From UBA993 sp964485855 (GTDB taxonomy: Bacteria; Bacillota; Dethiobacteria; DTU022): a stretch of 64,000 nt of DNA. Below the pieces are notes generated by a model. That model made no database searches. It saw nothing but the letters and a program-made list of their open reading frames with translations, and was not told the DNA's origin. Positions 1 to 7,447 of the stretch are shown in pieces. Position numbers and translations under genes: made by a program. The stretch covers positions 1 through 64,000 of the forward strand of contig CAZAKI010000001.1 of assembly GCA_964485855.1 (NCBI GenBank), written 5' to 3'. The stretch's first letter is position 1. Each line of letters starts with the position of its first letter.

Positions 1-23
1 AAAATCATCAGGATATGTATTTT

Positions 24-57
24 AGAAGGCACGCCTCGGGGGTGTCTTCTTCTGTTT
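24..57 (+). terminator. Hairpin before hflX, probable terminator of an upstream gene
   Basis: Arms AGAAG (24-28) and CTTCT (46-50) with inner CAC/GTG and CC/GG pairs close a loop around TCGG, followed by TCTGTTT. The stem is good but the T-tract is weak. It lies just ahead of the hflX ribosome-binding site, so it probably ends a gene outside the window. Confidence 0.45.
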
Positions 58-82
58 ATGAATTACCAACTGGAGGGACCTG

Positions 83-1360
83 ATGTCTTTTTTAGATGAA
101 AATAATAAGGAAAAAGCAATATTGGTTGCACTGAACATGGGACAACGTGATGAACAAATCAGTCGATCACTTGAGGAGCTGGCTCTGCTGGCTGCTACTG
201 CCGGGGCAAAGGTGGTGGACCAAGTTGTTCAGAATAAAGATGCTCCTGATAAAACCTACTACTTGGGACGAGGTAAAGTTGAAGAGTTGGCTGTTTTAAT
301 CGAACATCTTGCGCTAGACCTGGTTATTTTCGATCAAGAGCTCAGTCCAACTCAGATTCGCAATCTGGAACGCGTTTTAAAAACTAAAATTATTGATCGA
401 ACCAACCTTATTCTCGATATTTTTGCTGGTAGAGCTCTTTCGAGGGAAGGAAAATTGCAAGTTGAATTGGCCCAGATGCAATATCTGCTGCCCCGATTAA
501 TCGGCCTTGGTCAGCAACTCTCACGTTTAGGTGGAGGGATCGGAACACGGGGACCCGGTGAAACACAACTTGAAGTTGATCGGCGTGTAATCAGAAAGAG
601 AATCAGCAACTTAAGAAAAGATCTCAGTACCCTGAGGAAGCAGCGTCTGCTTCATCGTCAGCGGCGAAAACGTAATCAATGTTACGTGATCAGCCTTGTC
701 GGCTACACCAATGCCGGTAAATCAACATTACTGAACAGTTTAACAGGGTCAAGCCTCTATACTGAAGATAAATTATTCGCAACTCTTGATCCGGCAGTGA
801 AGAGAGGCATTTTAAACAATGGCGAAGAGGTTTTATTTACTGATACCGTTGGCTTTATTGAAAAATTGCCACGGCAGTTGATAACCGCTTTTCAGGCTAC
901 CTTAGAGGAAATAGCAGCCGGTGACCTGCTGCTTCACATCATCGATATCAGCCATCCAAATCATTTAAATCAAATCTCAATTGTCCGGGAACACTTACAA
1001 AATATAGATCCTGAATCTGCTGCGCGAGAACAGCTAGTCTTTAATAAAATTGATCTTCTTGACAGTTCAACGGAAATTGAATATCTAAAAAGAGAATTTC
1101 CAGATGCCATTTTTATCTCTGCTTATAAAAACAGCGATGTTGATCAGCTGAAAGAAAGAATTGCCGATCATTTGAATAGACGAAGACCGATGGTGAAGGT
1201 TTATTTACCATATGATGAGGGAAAATTATTGTCAGTAATCAGAGAACACGGTGAGATAAAAAATATTGATTATCAAGAAGAATATTTAACTGTAGAAGCT
1301 ACGGTAAACCCGTTGATGATAAAGCGGTTGGAAAAATACTTTAAAAACCCTGCCTTATAA
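83..1360 (+). CDS. hflX: GTPase HflX, ribosome-associated
   Basis: HflX is a GTP-binding protein that splits or rescues stalled 70S ribosomes in the cytoplasm (family knowledge). The 425-residue protein has the N-terminal HflX domain with the LGRGK motif near residue 61, a basic linker containing GGGIGTRGPGETQLE (about 150-164), and a G domain with P-loop GYTNAGKS at 207-214, a DTVGF G3 motif and an NKID G4 motif. Length is normal. The ATG follows TGGAGGG at a good distance. Its stop codon overlaps that of convergent lexA in the palindrome TTATAA, so no separate terminator fits between the genes. Confidence 0.97.
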   Translation: MSFLDENNKEKAILVALNMGQRDEQISRSLEELALLAATAGAKVVDQVVQNKDAPDKTYYLGRGKVEELAVLIEHLALDLVIFDQELSPTQIRNLERVLKTKIIDRTNLILDIFAGRALSREGKLQVELAQMQYLLPRLIGLGQQLSRLGGGIGTRGPGETQLEVDRRVIRKRISNLRKDLSTLRKQRLLHRQRRKRNQCYVISLVGYTNAGKSTLLNSLTGSSLYTEDKLFATLDPAVKRGILNNGEEVLFTDTVGFIEKLPRQLITAFQATLEEIAAGDLLLHIIDISHPNHLNQISIVREHLQNIDPESAAREQLVFNKIDLLDSSTEIEYLKREFPDAIFISAYKNSDVDQLKERIADHLNRRRPMVKVYLPYDEGKLLSVIREHGEIKNIDYQEEYLTVEATVNPLMIKRLEKYFKNPAL

Positions 1361-1963
1361 CTTGCGAAAAAGCCCAACAACCTTGCCAAGAATATTGATG
1401 TTTTCGACCATGATCGGTTCATAACGGCTATTTTCCGGCTGCAAACGAAAACCTTGATTTTCACGGAAAAACCGCTTAATAGTTGCTTCATCATCCAAAA
1501 GGGCGGCAACTATTTCCCCGTTTTCTGCCGTAACCTGTTGCCTGACTATAACAAAATCGCCGCTGTGAATGCCGGCATCAATCATGCTCTCGCCTTCAAC
1601 TTTCAAAACAAAGCAACCATCGCCAACCGCCAGGTGATCGGGGATTGGAAAGTAACCATCACGATTTTCTTCAGCCAGGACTGGCAATCCGGCAGTAATG
1701 CGGCCAACTAATGGAGCAAATGAGCATTTTAGATCGGGATCGCCCTCGGAAGAAACAAGCAGTTTTATTGCTCTAGGCTTAGTAGCCATGCGCATAATAT
1801 AACCTTTTTCTTCAAGTAGATCCAAATAACCATGAACAGTAGCTGTTGAGCTAATACCAAGTGCTTTACCGATTTCACGAACAGAAGGAGGATAATTACA
1901 GCGGGCAACTTCCTGTTCGATATACCTGAGGACACGGCGTTGTTTCTCTGTCAAGGGCTCCAT
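1355..1963 (-). CDS. lexA: SOS repressor LexA
   Basis: LexA represses DNA-damage genes and cleaves itself when RecA is activated. The 202-residue protein has an N-terminal winged helix (1-65) and a C-terminal S24 peptidase domain. The self-cleavage bond Ala91-Gly92 is in RITAGLPVL, the nucleophile Ser126 in EGESM, and the general-base Lys163 in ATIKRF, so it should be cleavable. ATG is preceded by GGGGG at 8 nt. The promoter upstream (TTGCCT, 17 nt, TATAAT) overlaps a perfect 12-bp-arm palindrome that could be its own operator. It is convergent with hflX. Confidence 0.97.
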   Translation of the reverse strand: MEPLTEKQRRVLRYIEQEVARCNYPPSVREIGKALGISSTATVHGYLDLLEEKGYIMRMATKPRAIKLLVSSEGDPDLKCSFAPLVGRITAGLPVLAEENRDGYFPIPDHLAVGDGCFVLKVEGESMIDAGIHSGDFVIVRQQVTAENGEIVAALLDDEATIKRFFRENQGFRLQPENSRYEPIMVENINILGKVVGLFRKL

Positions 1964-1993
1964 TGTTTATACCCCCGGATCTTTTGTTTGAAT

Positions 1994-2022
1994 ATTATAT
2001 CACAGCAATAATAAACAGGCAA
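1994..2022 (-). promoter_or_regulatory. lexA promoter
   Basis: On the minus strand TTGCCT (2022-2017), a 17-nt spacer and TATAAT (1999-1994) form a near-consensus vegetative promoter about 30 nt before the lexA start. The -35 box lies within the left arm of the inverted repeat at 2013-2040. Confidence 0.8.
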
Positions 2023-2040
2023 ACAATAGTTTGCCTGTTT
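2013..2040. promoter_or_regulatory. Perfect inverted repeat over the lexA -35: candidate operator and/or leuA terminator
   Basis: AAACAGGCAAAC, spacer AATA, GTTTGCCTGTTT: 12-bp perfect arms. The core CAAAC-N4-GTTTG has the same spacing as the Bacillus LexA box (CGAAC-N4-GTTYG) but with A for G at symmetric positions. It also lies 28 nt beyond the leuA stop, so the RNA hairpin could terminate leuA, although no long T-run follows. Confidence 0.6.
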
Positions 2041-2068
2041 ATACAGATTATGGTTATTAATAAGTTTC

Positions 2069-3613
2069 TTACTGGTAGCCATTGAGGCGTAAAAGCTTAT
2101 TAAGTCCGTTTAAATAAGCTTTTACGCTAGCTTCGATGATATCAGTGCTGGTACCACGACCGGTAATTTTTCGATCCTGGTAAGCCATTTCCACCTGGAC
2201 TTCACCGAGAGCGTCACGGCCTTGTGTAACGGCATTGATTTTATATTTTTCCAGACCGATACTTAGTCCGGTAATTTTATTGATGGCATTATAGGCAGCA
2301 TCAATTGGTCCGGCTCCTACCGCTACTTCTTCAACGGTGCTGTCATCATCTTTTTTTAAACGAATAATTGCAGCAGGAATACTTTTGCTACCACTGACTG
2401 TCTGCAGATAATCAAGCCTGTAACGAGGTTCGGTAAATGAAAGATGATCGAGAATCAACGCTTCAAGGTCTTCAGGGTAGATTTCTTTCTTTTTATCAGC
2501 CAATTTTACGAAATGGTCGTAGATTTTATTAAGTTCTTCTTTATCCAGTGAGAACCCCAATTTCTTTAGTTGATCCATAACAGCATGGCGTCCTGATCGA
2601 GCAGTCAGGCACATTTGTGCTGCTTTTCCACCGATCAGTTCGGCATCAATTATTTCATAGGTTTCTTTATTTTTAAGAATTCCATCTTGATGGATTCCAG
2701 ATGAATGAGCAAAGGCATTAAGTCCGACCACTGCTTTATTGACCGGTACAGAGATTCCCGTCAGTTTACTGACCAGCCGGCTGGTTCTGTAAATTTCACT
2801 ATAGTTGATAGTGGTATAGTAGGGAAAGTGATTACTGCGTATCCGCAAAGCAACAGCAATCTCTTCCAGAGCGGCGTTACCGGCTCTCTCACCGATACCG
2901 TTAATATTACATTCAATTTGTCGAGCTCCATTTTTAACCGCTTCTAACGAATTGGCAACAGCTAAACCCAAATCGTTATGACAGTGAACACTGATCATGG
3001 CCTGGTCCAAACCATTGACATTTTCCCGAAGACGCCTGATCAAGGCACCAAATTCTTCCGGTACAGTATAACCGACAGTATCGGGAATATTGATGATCCT
3101 GGCTCCAGCTTTAATCACAGCTTCAAGTAATCGATAGAGATAATCATCACGTGCTCGGGTGGCATCTTCAGGTGAATACTCAATTTCCGGACAAAATTTC
3201 CGGGCGTATTTTACAGCTTCAACTGCTTGTTCGATTAAAACTTCTGGATCTTTTTTCAGTTTATATTCCATATGAATGTCAGAAGCACCTAAAAAAACAT
3301 GAAGACGAGGTTTTTCCGCATTCTTAATTGCTTCCCAGGCTGCATTAATGTCGCCTTCAACCGCCCGGGCCAAGGCACAGATAGTCGGACCCTTGATCTG
3401 TTCAGAAATAGCTTGAACGGCTTTTAGTTCTCCCGGTGAAGATATGGGAAAACCGGCTTCAATAATATCAACTTCCAAGCGAGCAAGTTGGCGAGCCACT
3501 TCTAATTTTTCTTCAAAATTTAAGCGGGCTCCGGGCGTTTGCTCCCCGTCACGTAAAGTACTGTCAAAAAGATAGATCTTTTCAGATCCATTTGTTTTTA
3601 CCGTGCTGCTCAT
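2069..3613 (-). CDS. leuA: 2-isopropylmalate synthase
   Basis: This enzyme condenses acetyl-CoA with 2-oxoisovalerate, the first committed step of leucine synthesis. The protein has 514 residues, normal for the family: an HMGL-like TIM barrel starting at DSTLRDGEQTPG (about 17-30), the metal-binding motif SVHCHND, the NGIGERAGN loop, and a C-terminal leucine-binding allosteric domain. I place the start at the ATG at 3613, preceded by CAGGAGGCG. A longer in-frame reading to 3772 only translates the T-box leader. No leuB, leuC or leuD is nearby. Regulation is by the leucine T-box immediately upstream. HMGL relatives such as citramalate synthase are possible, but the length and leucine specifier favour LeuA. 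Confidence 0.93.
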   Translation of the reverse strand: MSSTVKTNGSEKIYLFDSTLRDGEQTPGARLNFEEKLEVARQLARLEVDIIEAGFPISSPGELKAVQAISEQIKGPTICALARAVEGDINAAWEAIKNAEKPRLHVFLGASDIHMEYKLKKDPEVLIEQAVEAVKYARKFCPEIEYSPEDATRARDDYLYRLLEAVIKAGARIINIPDTVGYTVPEEFGALIRRLRENVNGLDQAMISVHCHNDLGLAVANSLEAVKNGARQIECNINGIGERAGNAALEEIAVALRIRSNHFPYYTTINYSEIYRTSRLVSKLTGISVPVNKAVVGLNAFAHSSGIHQDGILKNKETYEIIDAELIGGKAAQMCLTARSGRHAVMDQLKKLGFSLDKEELNKIYDHFVKLADKKKEIYPEDLEALILDHLSFTEPRYRLDYLQTVSGSKSIPAAIIRLKKDDDSTVEEVAVGAGPIDAAYNAINKITGLSIGLEKYKINAVTQGRDALGEVQVEMAYQDRKITGRGTSTDIIEASVKAYLNGLNKLLRLNGYQ

Positions 3614-3663
3614 CGTTATTACGCCTCCTGAAATATTAAATTCAGCAGAGTGAGGGGGAGGAA

Positions 3664-3935
3664 TAAAAAACTTTCGTCTTAATAAGAGACGAAAGTTTAA
3701 TCCGTGGTACCACTCTTCTTGGCGGCAAACATCTACCACCCACTCTTTACAATAACGGAAGTCTCCGGCCAAGTCTACTTTTAATAATCAAATTAATTTC
3801 GGTTGGCAGCTAACGGGGGAGTTCACAAGCTTAACATTGCTGTATTGCACCTTTTTCTACAGCTCTCTGGTAATGTTTTACCCGCTACTTTGCCCGATCA
3901 TCGCCGTTAAATATTTAACTAACGCAACTTGTTTG
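3664..3935 (-). promoter_or_regulatory. T-box riboswitch leader of leuA, leucine (CUC) specifier
   Basis: The minus strand carries the T-box core GAGTGGTACCACGG around 3701-3714, whose TGGT bulge matches a tRNA ending ACCA (discriminator A, as in tRNA-Leu). Upstream are Stem I hallmarks: AAAGTAGCGGG, ACCAGAGAGCTG and GGTGCAA. The specifier loop reads GAA-CTC, with CTC at 3821-3819, a leucine codon. Uncharged tRNA-Leu should favour antitermination and switch on leuA. The terminator is listed separately. Confidence 0.93.
3665..3698 (-). terminator. T-box terminator hairpin of leuA
   Basis: On the minus strand AAACTTTCGTCT pairs perfectly with AGACGAAAGTTT (12 bp, 7-nt loop), followed by six T. 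The 5' arm overlaps the antiterminator partner region just after the T-box core, the standard mutually exclusive arrangement. Confidence 0.93.
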
Positions 3936-3937
3936 TA

Positions 3938-3966
3938 AGATTACCCAAAAAATACCCACTTGTCAA
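3938..3966 (-). promoter_or_regulatory. leuA T-box promoter
   Basis: TTGACA (3966-3961), a 17-nt spacer and TAATCT (3943-3938) on the minus strand. The predicted transcript starts near 3931, which gives a leader of about 320 nt before leuA. Confidence 0.85.
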
Positions 3967-4021
3967 TACCAATTTCAGACTGTTATAAAGTATTAATAAT
4001 CATTAAGTTAATGTTGAATTT

Positions 4022-4891
4022 ATGTCTGAAAATAGTTATAATTCTAATCAGATATATAATACCGAAAATGCTATGATTCTGCTTGCTGGAAAGGACCATA
4101 TGATTAAAACATTACGGGAACCACGGGTTTTAGATGCCAGAGAAAAGCTGGCCCTATTGGAACAACCAAATCCAAAAGCACCGACTGGATTGCGTAACTT
4201 ATGCCTGATCAGTTTAATGCTGAGAACTGGTTTAAGAGTCAGTGAGGTAATTAATCTGCAAGAAAATCAAGTCAATTGGGATCACTGCTTACTGCATATC
4301 GAAGCGAGTGGAGGAGCCTGTGAGAGAAATATCGCGGTTGAGCTAAGCGTAATAAACCTATTGAAAAGCTGGATGAGGATCAAACCGCGAAAAAGTCATT
4401 ATGTATTTACTACACTGGCCGGTAATCAATTAAAAGATCGATATATCAGGGAAATGATTAAAAGACTGGCCAGAAAAGCCGGCTTAAAGCAGGATGTATA
4501 CCCACACCTATTAAGGTTAACTTTTGCTGTCGATTTTTTAAGAGAAACAAGGGACCCGATTACTCTTCAAAAAGTCCTCGGACATAGGGGCTACAGCACA
4601 ACATATAACTTTATTAAACTCTATCTGCAGAAGGATTTAGAGAATAGCACAACTGATGAGCTGGCAAAAAAGATGCTTATAACCCAAAAAGCGGACAAAA
4701 AGAATTCGCAAAAAATAAGCAACAGCCACCAACCATTAATCACTATCCTGGAAGAATATAACAGTGATATGGCTAGACCGATTCCGGCCATGAAATGTTG
4801 CCATTGCAACTTTATTTTACATTATCGAGGAGATTGCCCGCAATGCGGCACTCGATTTAACGATATTTTAAAACACTGGGGAAAGATTTAA
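4022..4891 (+). CDS. Tyrosine-recombinase-like protein with C-terminal zinc ribbon, probably not a standard recombinase
   Basis: Residues 50-205 resemble the catalytic domain of XerC/D-type tyrosine recombinases: RTGLRVSE with Arg72, the HxxR motif HLLR (His162, Arg165) and LGH (His188). The usual N-terminal core-binding domain is absent. Nine residues after the LGH histidine, where the tyrosine nucleophile should be, there is Phe197 (tyrosines lie at 195 and 201), and the beta-hairpin lysine is not evident. The C-terminus (259-275) has two CxxC pairs, a likely zinc ribbon not normal for the family. There is no Shine-Dalgarno at 4022. The ATG at 4100, behind GAAAGGA, may be the true start (263 residues). 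Divergent from leuA. It may be a DNA-binding remnant or a repurposed regulator; function unknown. Confidence 0.75.
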   Translation: MSENSYNSNQIYNTENAMILLAGKDHMIKTLREPRVLDAREKLALLEQPNPKAPTGLRNLCLISLMLRTGLRVSEVINLQENQVNWDHCLLHIEASGGACERNIAVELSVINLLKSWMRIKPRKSHYVFTTLAGNQLKDRYIREMIKRLARKAGLKQDVYPHLLRLTFAVDFLRETRDPITLQKVLGHRGYSTTYNFIKLYLQKDLENSTTDELAKKMLITQKADKKNSQKISNSHQPLITILEEYNSDMARPIPAMKCCHCNFILHYRGDCPQCGTRFNDILKHWGKI

Positions 4892-5066
4892 GGGAAGGGA
4901 AGCTGTTTAAGATGCTTTGTAATAAATCGGTAATAGAAGATAAAAGATAAAACTTATTACTTCCGATAATATATCTTATGTTAACTTTATTAGCAAATTA
5001 TATTTAACTCGAACATTATTCACTACTTGATTATTTAATTAACAATCAACTAGATTTGACGTTAAC

Positions 5067-5075
5067 TGATATAAT
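5067..5075 (+). promoter_or_regulatory. Extended -10 promoter of the lipoprotein/capA/glycosyltransferase group
   Basis: TGATATAAT is an extended -10 (TG-N-TATAAT) about 40 nt before the lipoprotein start, inside an AT-rich gap (4892-5114) that otherwise shows only weak AT-rich hairpins. No good -35 lies 16-18 nt upstream. Confidence 0.55.
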
Positions 5076-5114
5076 GGTTTGAGATTACCACAAAAATATT
5101 GCGTGGAGAATACA

Positions 5115-6026
5115 ATGCTCAAAAGCTGCTGCCTAAAAATTAAGCATGTTGGGATCATCTTACTCTTACTATTATTTCTCCTCCCTTCCTGCACCCTCCC
5201 GATGAAAACATTATACGATCAGAATGATCCTGATCTGGCTAAATATGAAAGCGATCAAGTTCCTTCCGCAGCTGATTTTGTCGAATTGCCCATAGATTTC
5301 AATCCTAATGATTTCAACCAGGCTGCTTTCTCACCTTCAGTCAAATTTGGAATCTATAATGGGATAGGCAGCTGGGATGAAAATGTCAAAGCGCTGGAAG
5401 AGTTTTTTACAACTTATAATCTTAGCTATACCCTTTTTAACGAAAATGACATCGTGTCAAATAATTTATTGGATCAATTTGATCTAATCTGGTTCCCAGG
5501 CGGTTTCGCCTCTGAATACCGCTATTATATTGAAGATCATCAGCCGATTCAAGAATTCGTAGCCGGAGGCGGAGCTTATATCGGCAGTTGTGCAGGCGCT
5601 TACTATGCGGCTGATATCCTGCGTTGGATGGGTGAAGATTATGATTATCCACTCAAATTATATAGAGGAGTAGCTGTCGGTCCTCTAGTCAACGAAATAA
5701 ATTGGGGTGAAGAAGCAGAAATATTACTTAATCCTCTTCTCACAGCAAACGAAGGATATGGCCAAGCTATAGCCATCTATTATTTTGATGGACCTTATTT
5801 CGCTGCGGATAATCAGGCTGGGGTTACTATCCTTGGTCGCTATGCGATTAATAATCAGCCAGCCATCATTGCTGGACGTTATGGTCAGGGGAAATATCTA
5901 TTATTTGGTCCTCATCCCGAATTAGGCGATTACAACCAACAACAAGATGGAAACGATACAATTGGGAATAACGGTACTCAGTGGCCTTGGCTCTTTTCAG
6001 TGCTAATCTGGTTTAGCCAGATGTAG
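5115..6026 (+). CDS. Lipoprotein with a BPL_N / class I glutamine-amidotransferase-like domain
   Basis: The start is placed at the ATG at 5115 behind GTGGAGA; a TTG at 5079 would break the signal peptide. Residues 1-26 form a lipoprotein signal: positive n-region, leucine-rich core, lipobox LPSC with Cys26, so the protein should be lipid-anchored outside the membrane. From about residue 76 the sequence resembles the biotin-protein-ligase N-terminal family, an amidotransferase-like fold: FPGG, a nucleophile elbow GSCAGAYY (Cys159) and a late FGPHPE histidine. The biochemical activity of secreted members is not established. It is followed by a CapA-family gene and a glycosyltransferase on the same strand, which suggests an envelope role. 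Confidence 0.75.
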   Translation: MLKSCCLKIKHVGIILLLLLFLLPSCTLPMKTLYDQNDPDLAKYESDQVPSAADFVELPIDFNPNDFNQAAFSPSVKFGIYNGIGSWDENVKALEEFFTTYNLSYTLFNENDIVSNNLLDQFDLIWFPGGFASEYRYYIEDHQPIQEFVAGGGAYIGSCAGAYYAADILRWMGEDYDYPLKLYRGVAVGPLVNEINWGEEAEILLNPLLTANEGYGQAIAIYYFDGPYFAADNQAGVTILGRYAINNQPAIIAGRYGQGKYLLFGPHPELGDYNQQQDGNDTIGNNGTQWPWLFSVLIWFSQM

Positions 6027-6090
6027 CGGAAATACGATGTGATATAATTTAACGTATAGAAAATATGAACAGGAAGGTGTAACTCACTCA

Positions 6091-7407
6091 ATGCGCCGTA
6101 TTGCTTATTTTGGATTGCTGCTTGTGTTTGCGATGGTTTTTTTTCTCGCAGGGATCAAAACCGGGGCTGTATATCCACCGGAAAATTTATTTAACCAAAA
6201 AACCAGTCAGGTTGGTGATTTGGTATCGGGAACAGATCAAATCAAGGAAAGCCAAGACTCTGAGCCTGATATTAGAACGGTTAAACTGATTTCAGCCGGC
6301 AATATCATGGCTACTGAAACACAAATCAGTCAGGCAAAAATAGATGAAAATAGCTATGATTTCAGTCCAAGCTTTGATTTCATTTCTCCTTACTTGCAGG
6401 AAGGAGATTTGGTCATAGGAGACTTAGAGGTTTCCCAAGCTGGCCCAGATGTCTCTTATGGTGGTTACAGCGGTTATACCGGTTGGCCTCTTTTTAATTC
6501 TCCACAAGAATTAACGGATGCGCTTTATGATGCAGGGATTAATATTTTCAATCTGGCTAACAATCATGTCCTAGATCGCGGTTATGACGGATTAATGAAT
6601 ACCATCGATCATATCCGTGGTATGGGAGCTATTACAATTGGAGCTTATAAAAGCAGTGATGAACAGGAAGAAATTCTGATCATTGAAAAAAACGGTATAA
6701 GCATCGCCCTAATTGGCTATACCTACAGCACCAACGGCAATTACATTCCCGAAGGTCACGAATACATAGTTAATCATACCCCTGAATTTCTTGATATATC
6801 ACCAATAATCGAAGACATTCAGACTGCGATTAAAAAGGGAGCAGACTTAGTAGTTGTTTTTGCACACTGGGGAGCCGAACATGCTCATGAACCACAGCCA
6901 GAATATCTTCGCCTCAGAGCAGAAGAAATGGCCCAAGCCGGTGCAGATTTAATCATCGGAGGCCATCCAAAGTGGATTCAACCATTGGAATGGTTTTTTA
7001 TCGAGTCAGATGATGGATCAACACGAGCTGCCCTAGCTGCTTATTCGCAGGGAAGCTTTCTTACTCATCAATACGCAGGTGACGGTTACAACGAAGTGTA
7101 CAGCGAATATAGTATTTTATTAGACGTTGATGTTACGAAAGATTATCATACTGGCGATACTTGGATTAGTGATGTCGATTATGAAATATGCTGGGTAAAT
7201 CGTCACTGGCGGCATAGAGTTCTCCCTCTCTCTGCAGTATTTGCTGCATCTCCTGAAAAATTTCAGCTAAATGAAAGTCAATATGAGCGTCTAAAAGAGA
7301 TTAGTAATTTCAGTAAAGAAGTAATTGAACTATATGGCTTTTCTGACTCAATGAACCGTGTTTTGAGCATAGCGGAAGAAAATATCAATTCTATTCATGA
7401 ACACTAA
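6091..7407 (+). CDS. CapA-family protein (poly-gamma-glutamate synthesis type, metallophosphatase fold)
   Basis: The 438-residue protein has one N-terminal membrane segment or signal (about 4-22) and then a PGA_cap domain (about 65-350). Motifs include SAGNIM, GDLEVS, NLANNHVLDRG, FAHWGAEH and GGHPKWIQPLEWF; these histidine, aspartate and asparagine residues are those of calcineurin-like phosphoesterases. CapA proteins take part in capsular polyglutamate synthesis or export in Bacillus, but many clostridial homologues have no pgsB/pgsC partners, and none is visible here. It probably acts at the outer face of the membrane. It lies 64 nt after the lipoprotein gene and 40 nt before the glycosyltransferase gene. 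Confidence 0.85.
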   Translation: MRRIAYFGLLLVFAMVFFLAGIKTGAVYPPENLFNQKTSQVGDLVSGTDQIKESQDSEPDIRTVKLISAGNIMATETQISQAKIDENSYDFSPSFDFISPYLQEGDLVIGDLEVSQAGPDVSYGGYSGYTGWPLFNSPQELTDALYDAGINIFNLANNHVLDRGYDGLMNTIDHIRGMGAITIGAYKSSDEQEEILIIEKNGISIALIGYTYSTNGNYIPEGHEYIVNHTPEFLDISPIIEDIQTAIKKGADLVVVFAHWGAEHAHEPQPEYLRLRAEEMAQAGADLIIGGHPKWIQPLEWFFIESDDGSTRAALAAYSQGSFLTHQYAGDGYNEVYSEYSILLDVDVTKDYHTGDTWISDVDYEICWVNRHWRHRVLPLSAVFAASPEKFQLNESQYERLKEISNFSKEVIELYGFSDSMNRVLSIAEENINSIHEH

Positions 7408-7447
7408 TAGTGGTAAAAGGAATTAAGGTCCTAAGGAGTAGTAAAAA

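Noticed and set aside
3614..3772. N-terminal extension of LeuA
   Set aside because: It is a translation of the T-box core and terminator; the SD-supported ATG at 3613 gives the normal protein.
4022..4891. Integrase marking a prophage or integrative element
   Set aside because: No attachment repeats, phage or conjugation genes nearby, and the recombinase has lost its catalytic tyrosine position.
5010..5023. CGAACATTATTCAC as a LexA box
   Set aside because: Only the left half-site fits; the right half lacks GTT.
5056..5075. TTGACG and TATAAT as one promoter
   Set aside because: The spacer would be 8 nt, far too short; only the extended -10 is supported.
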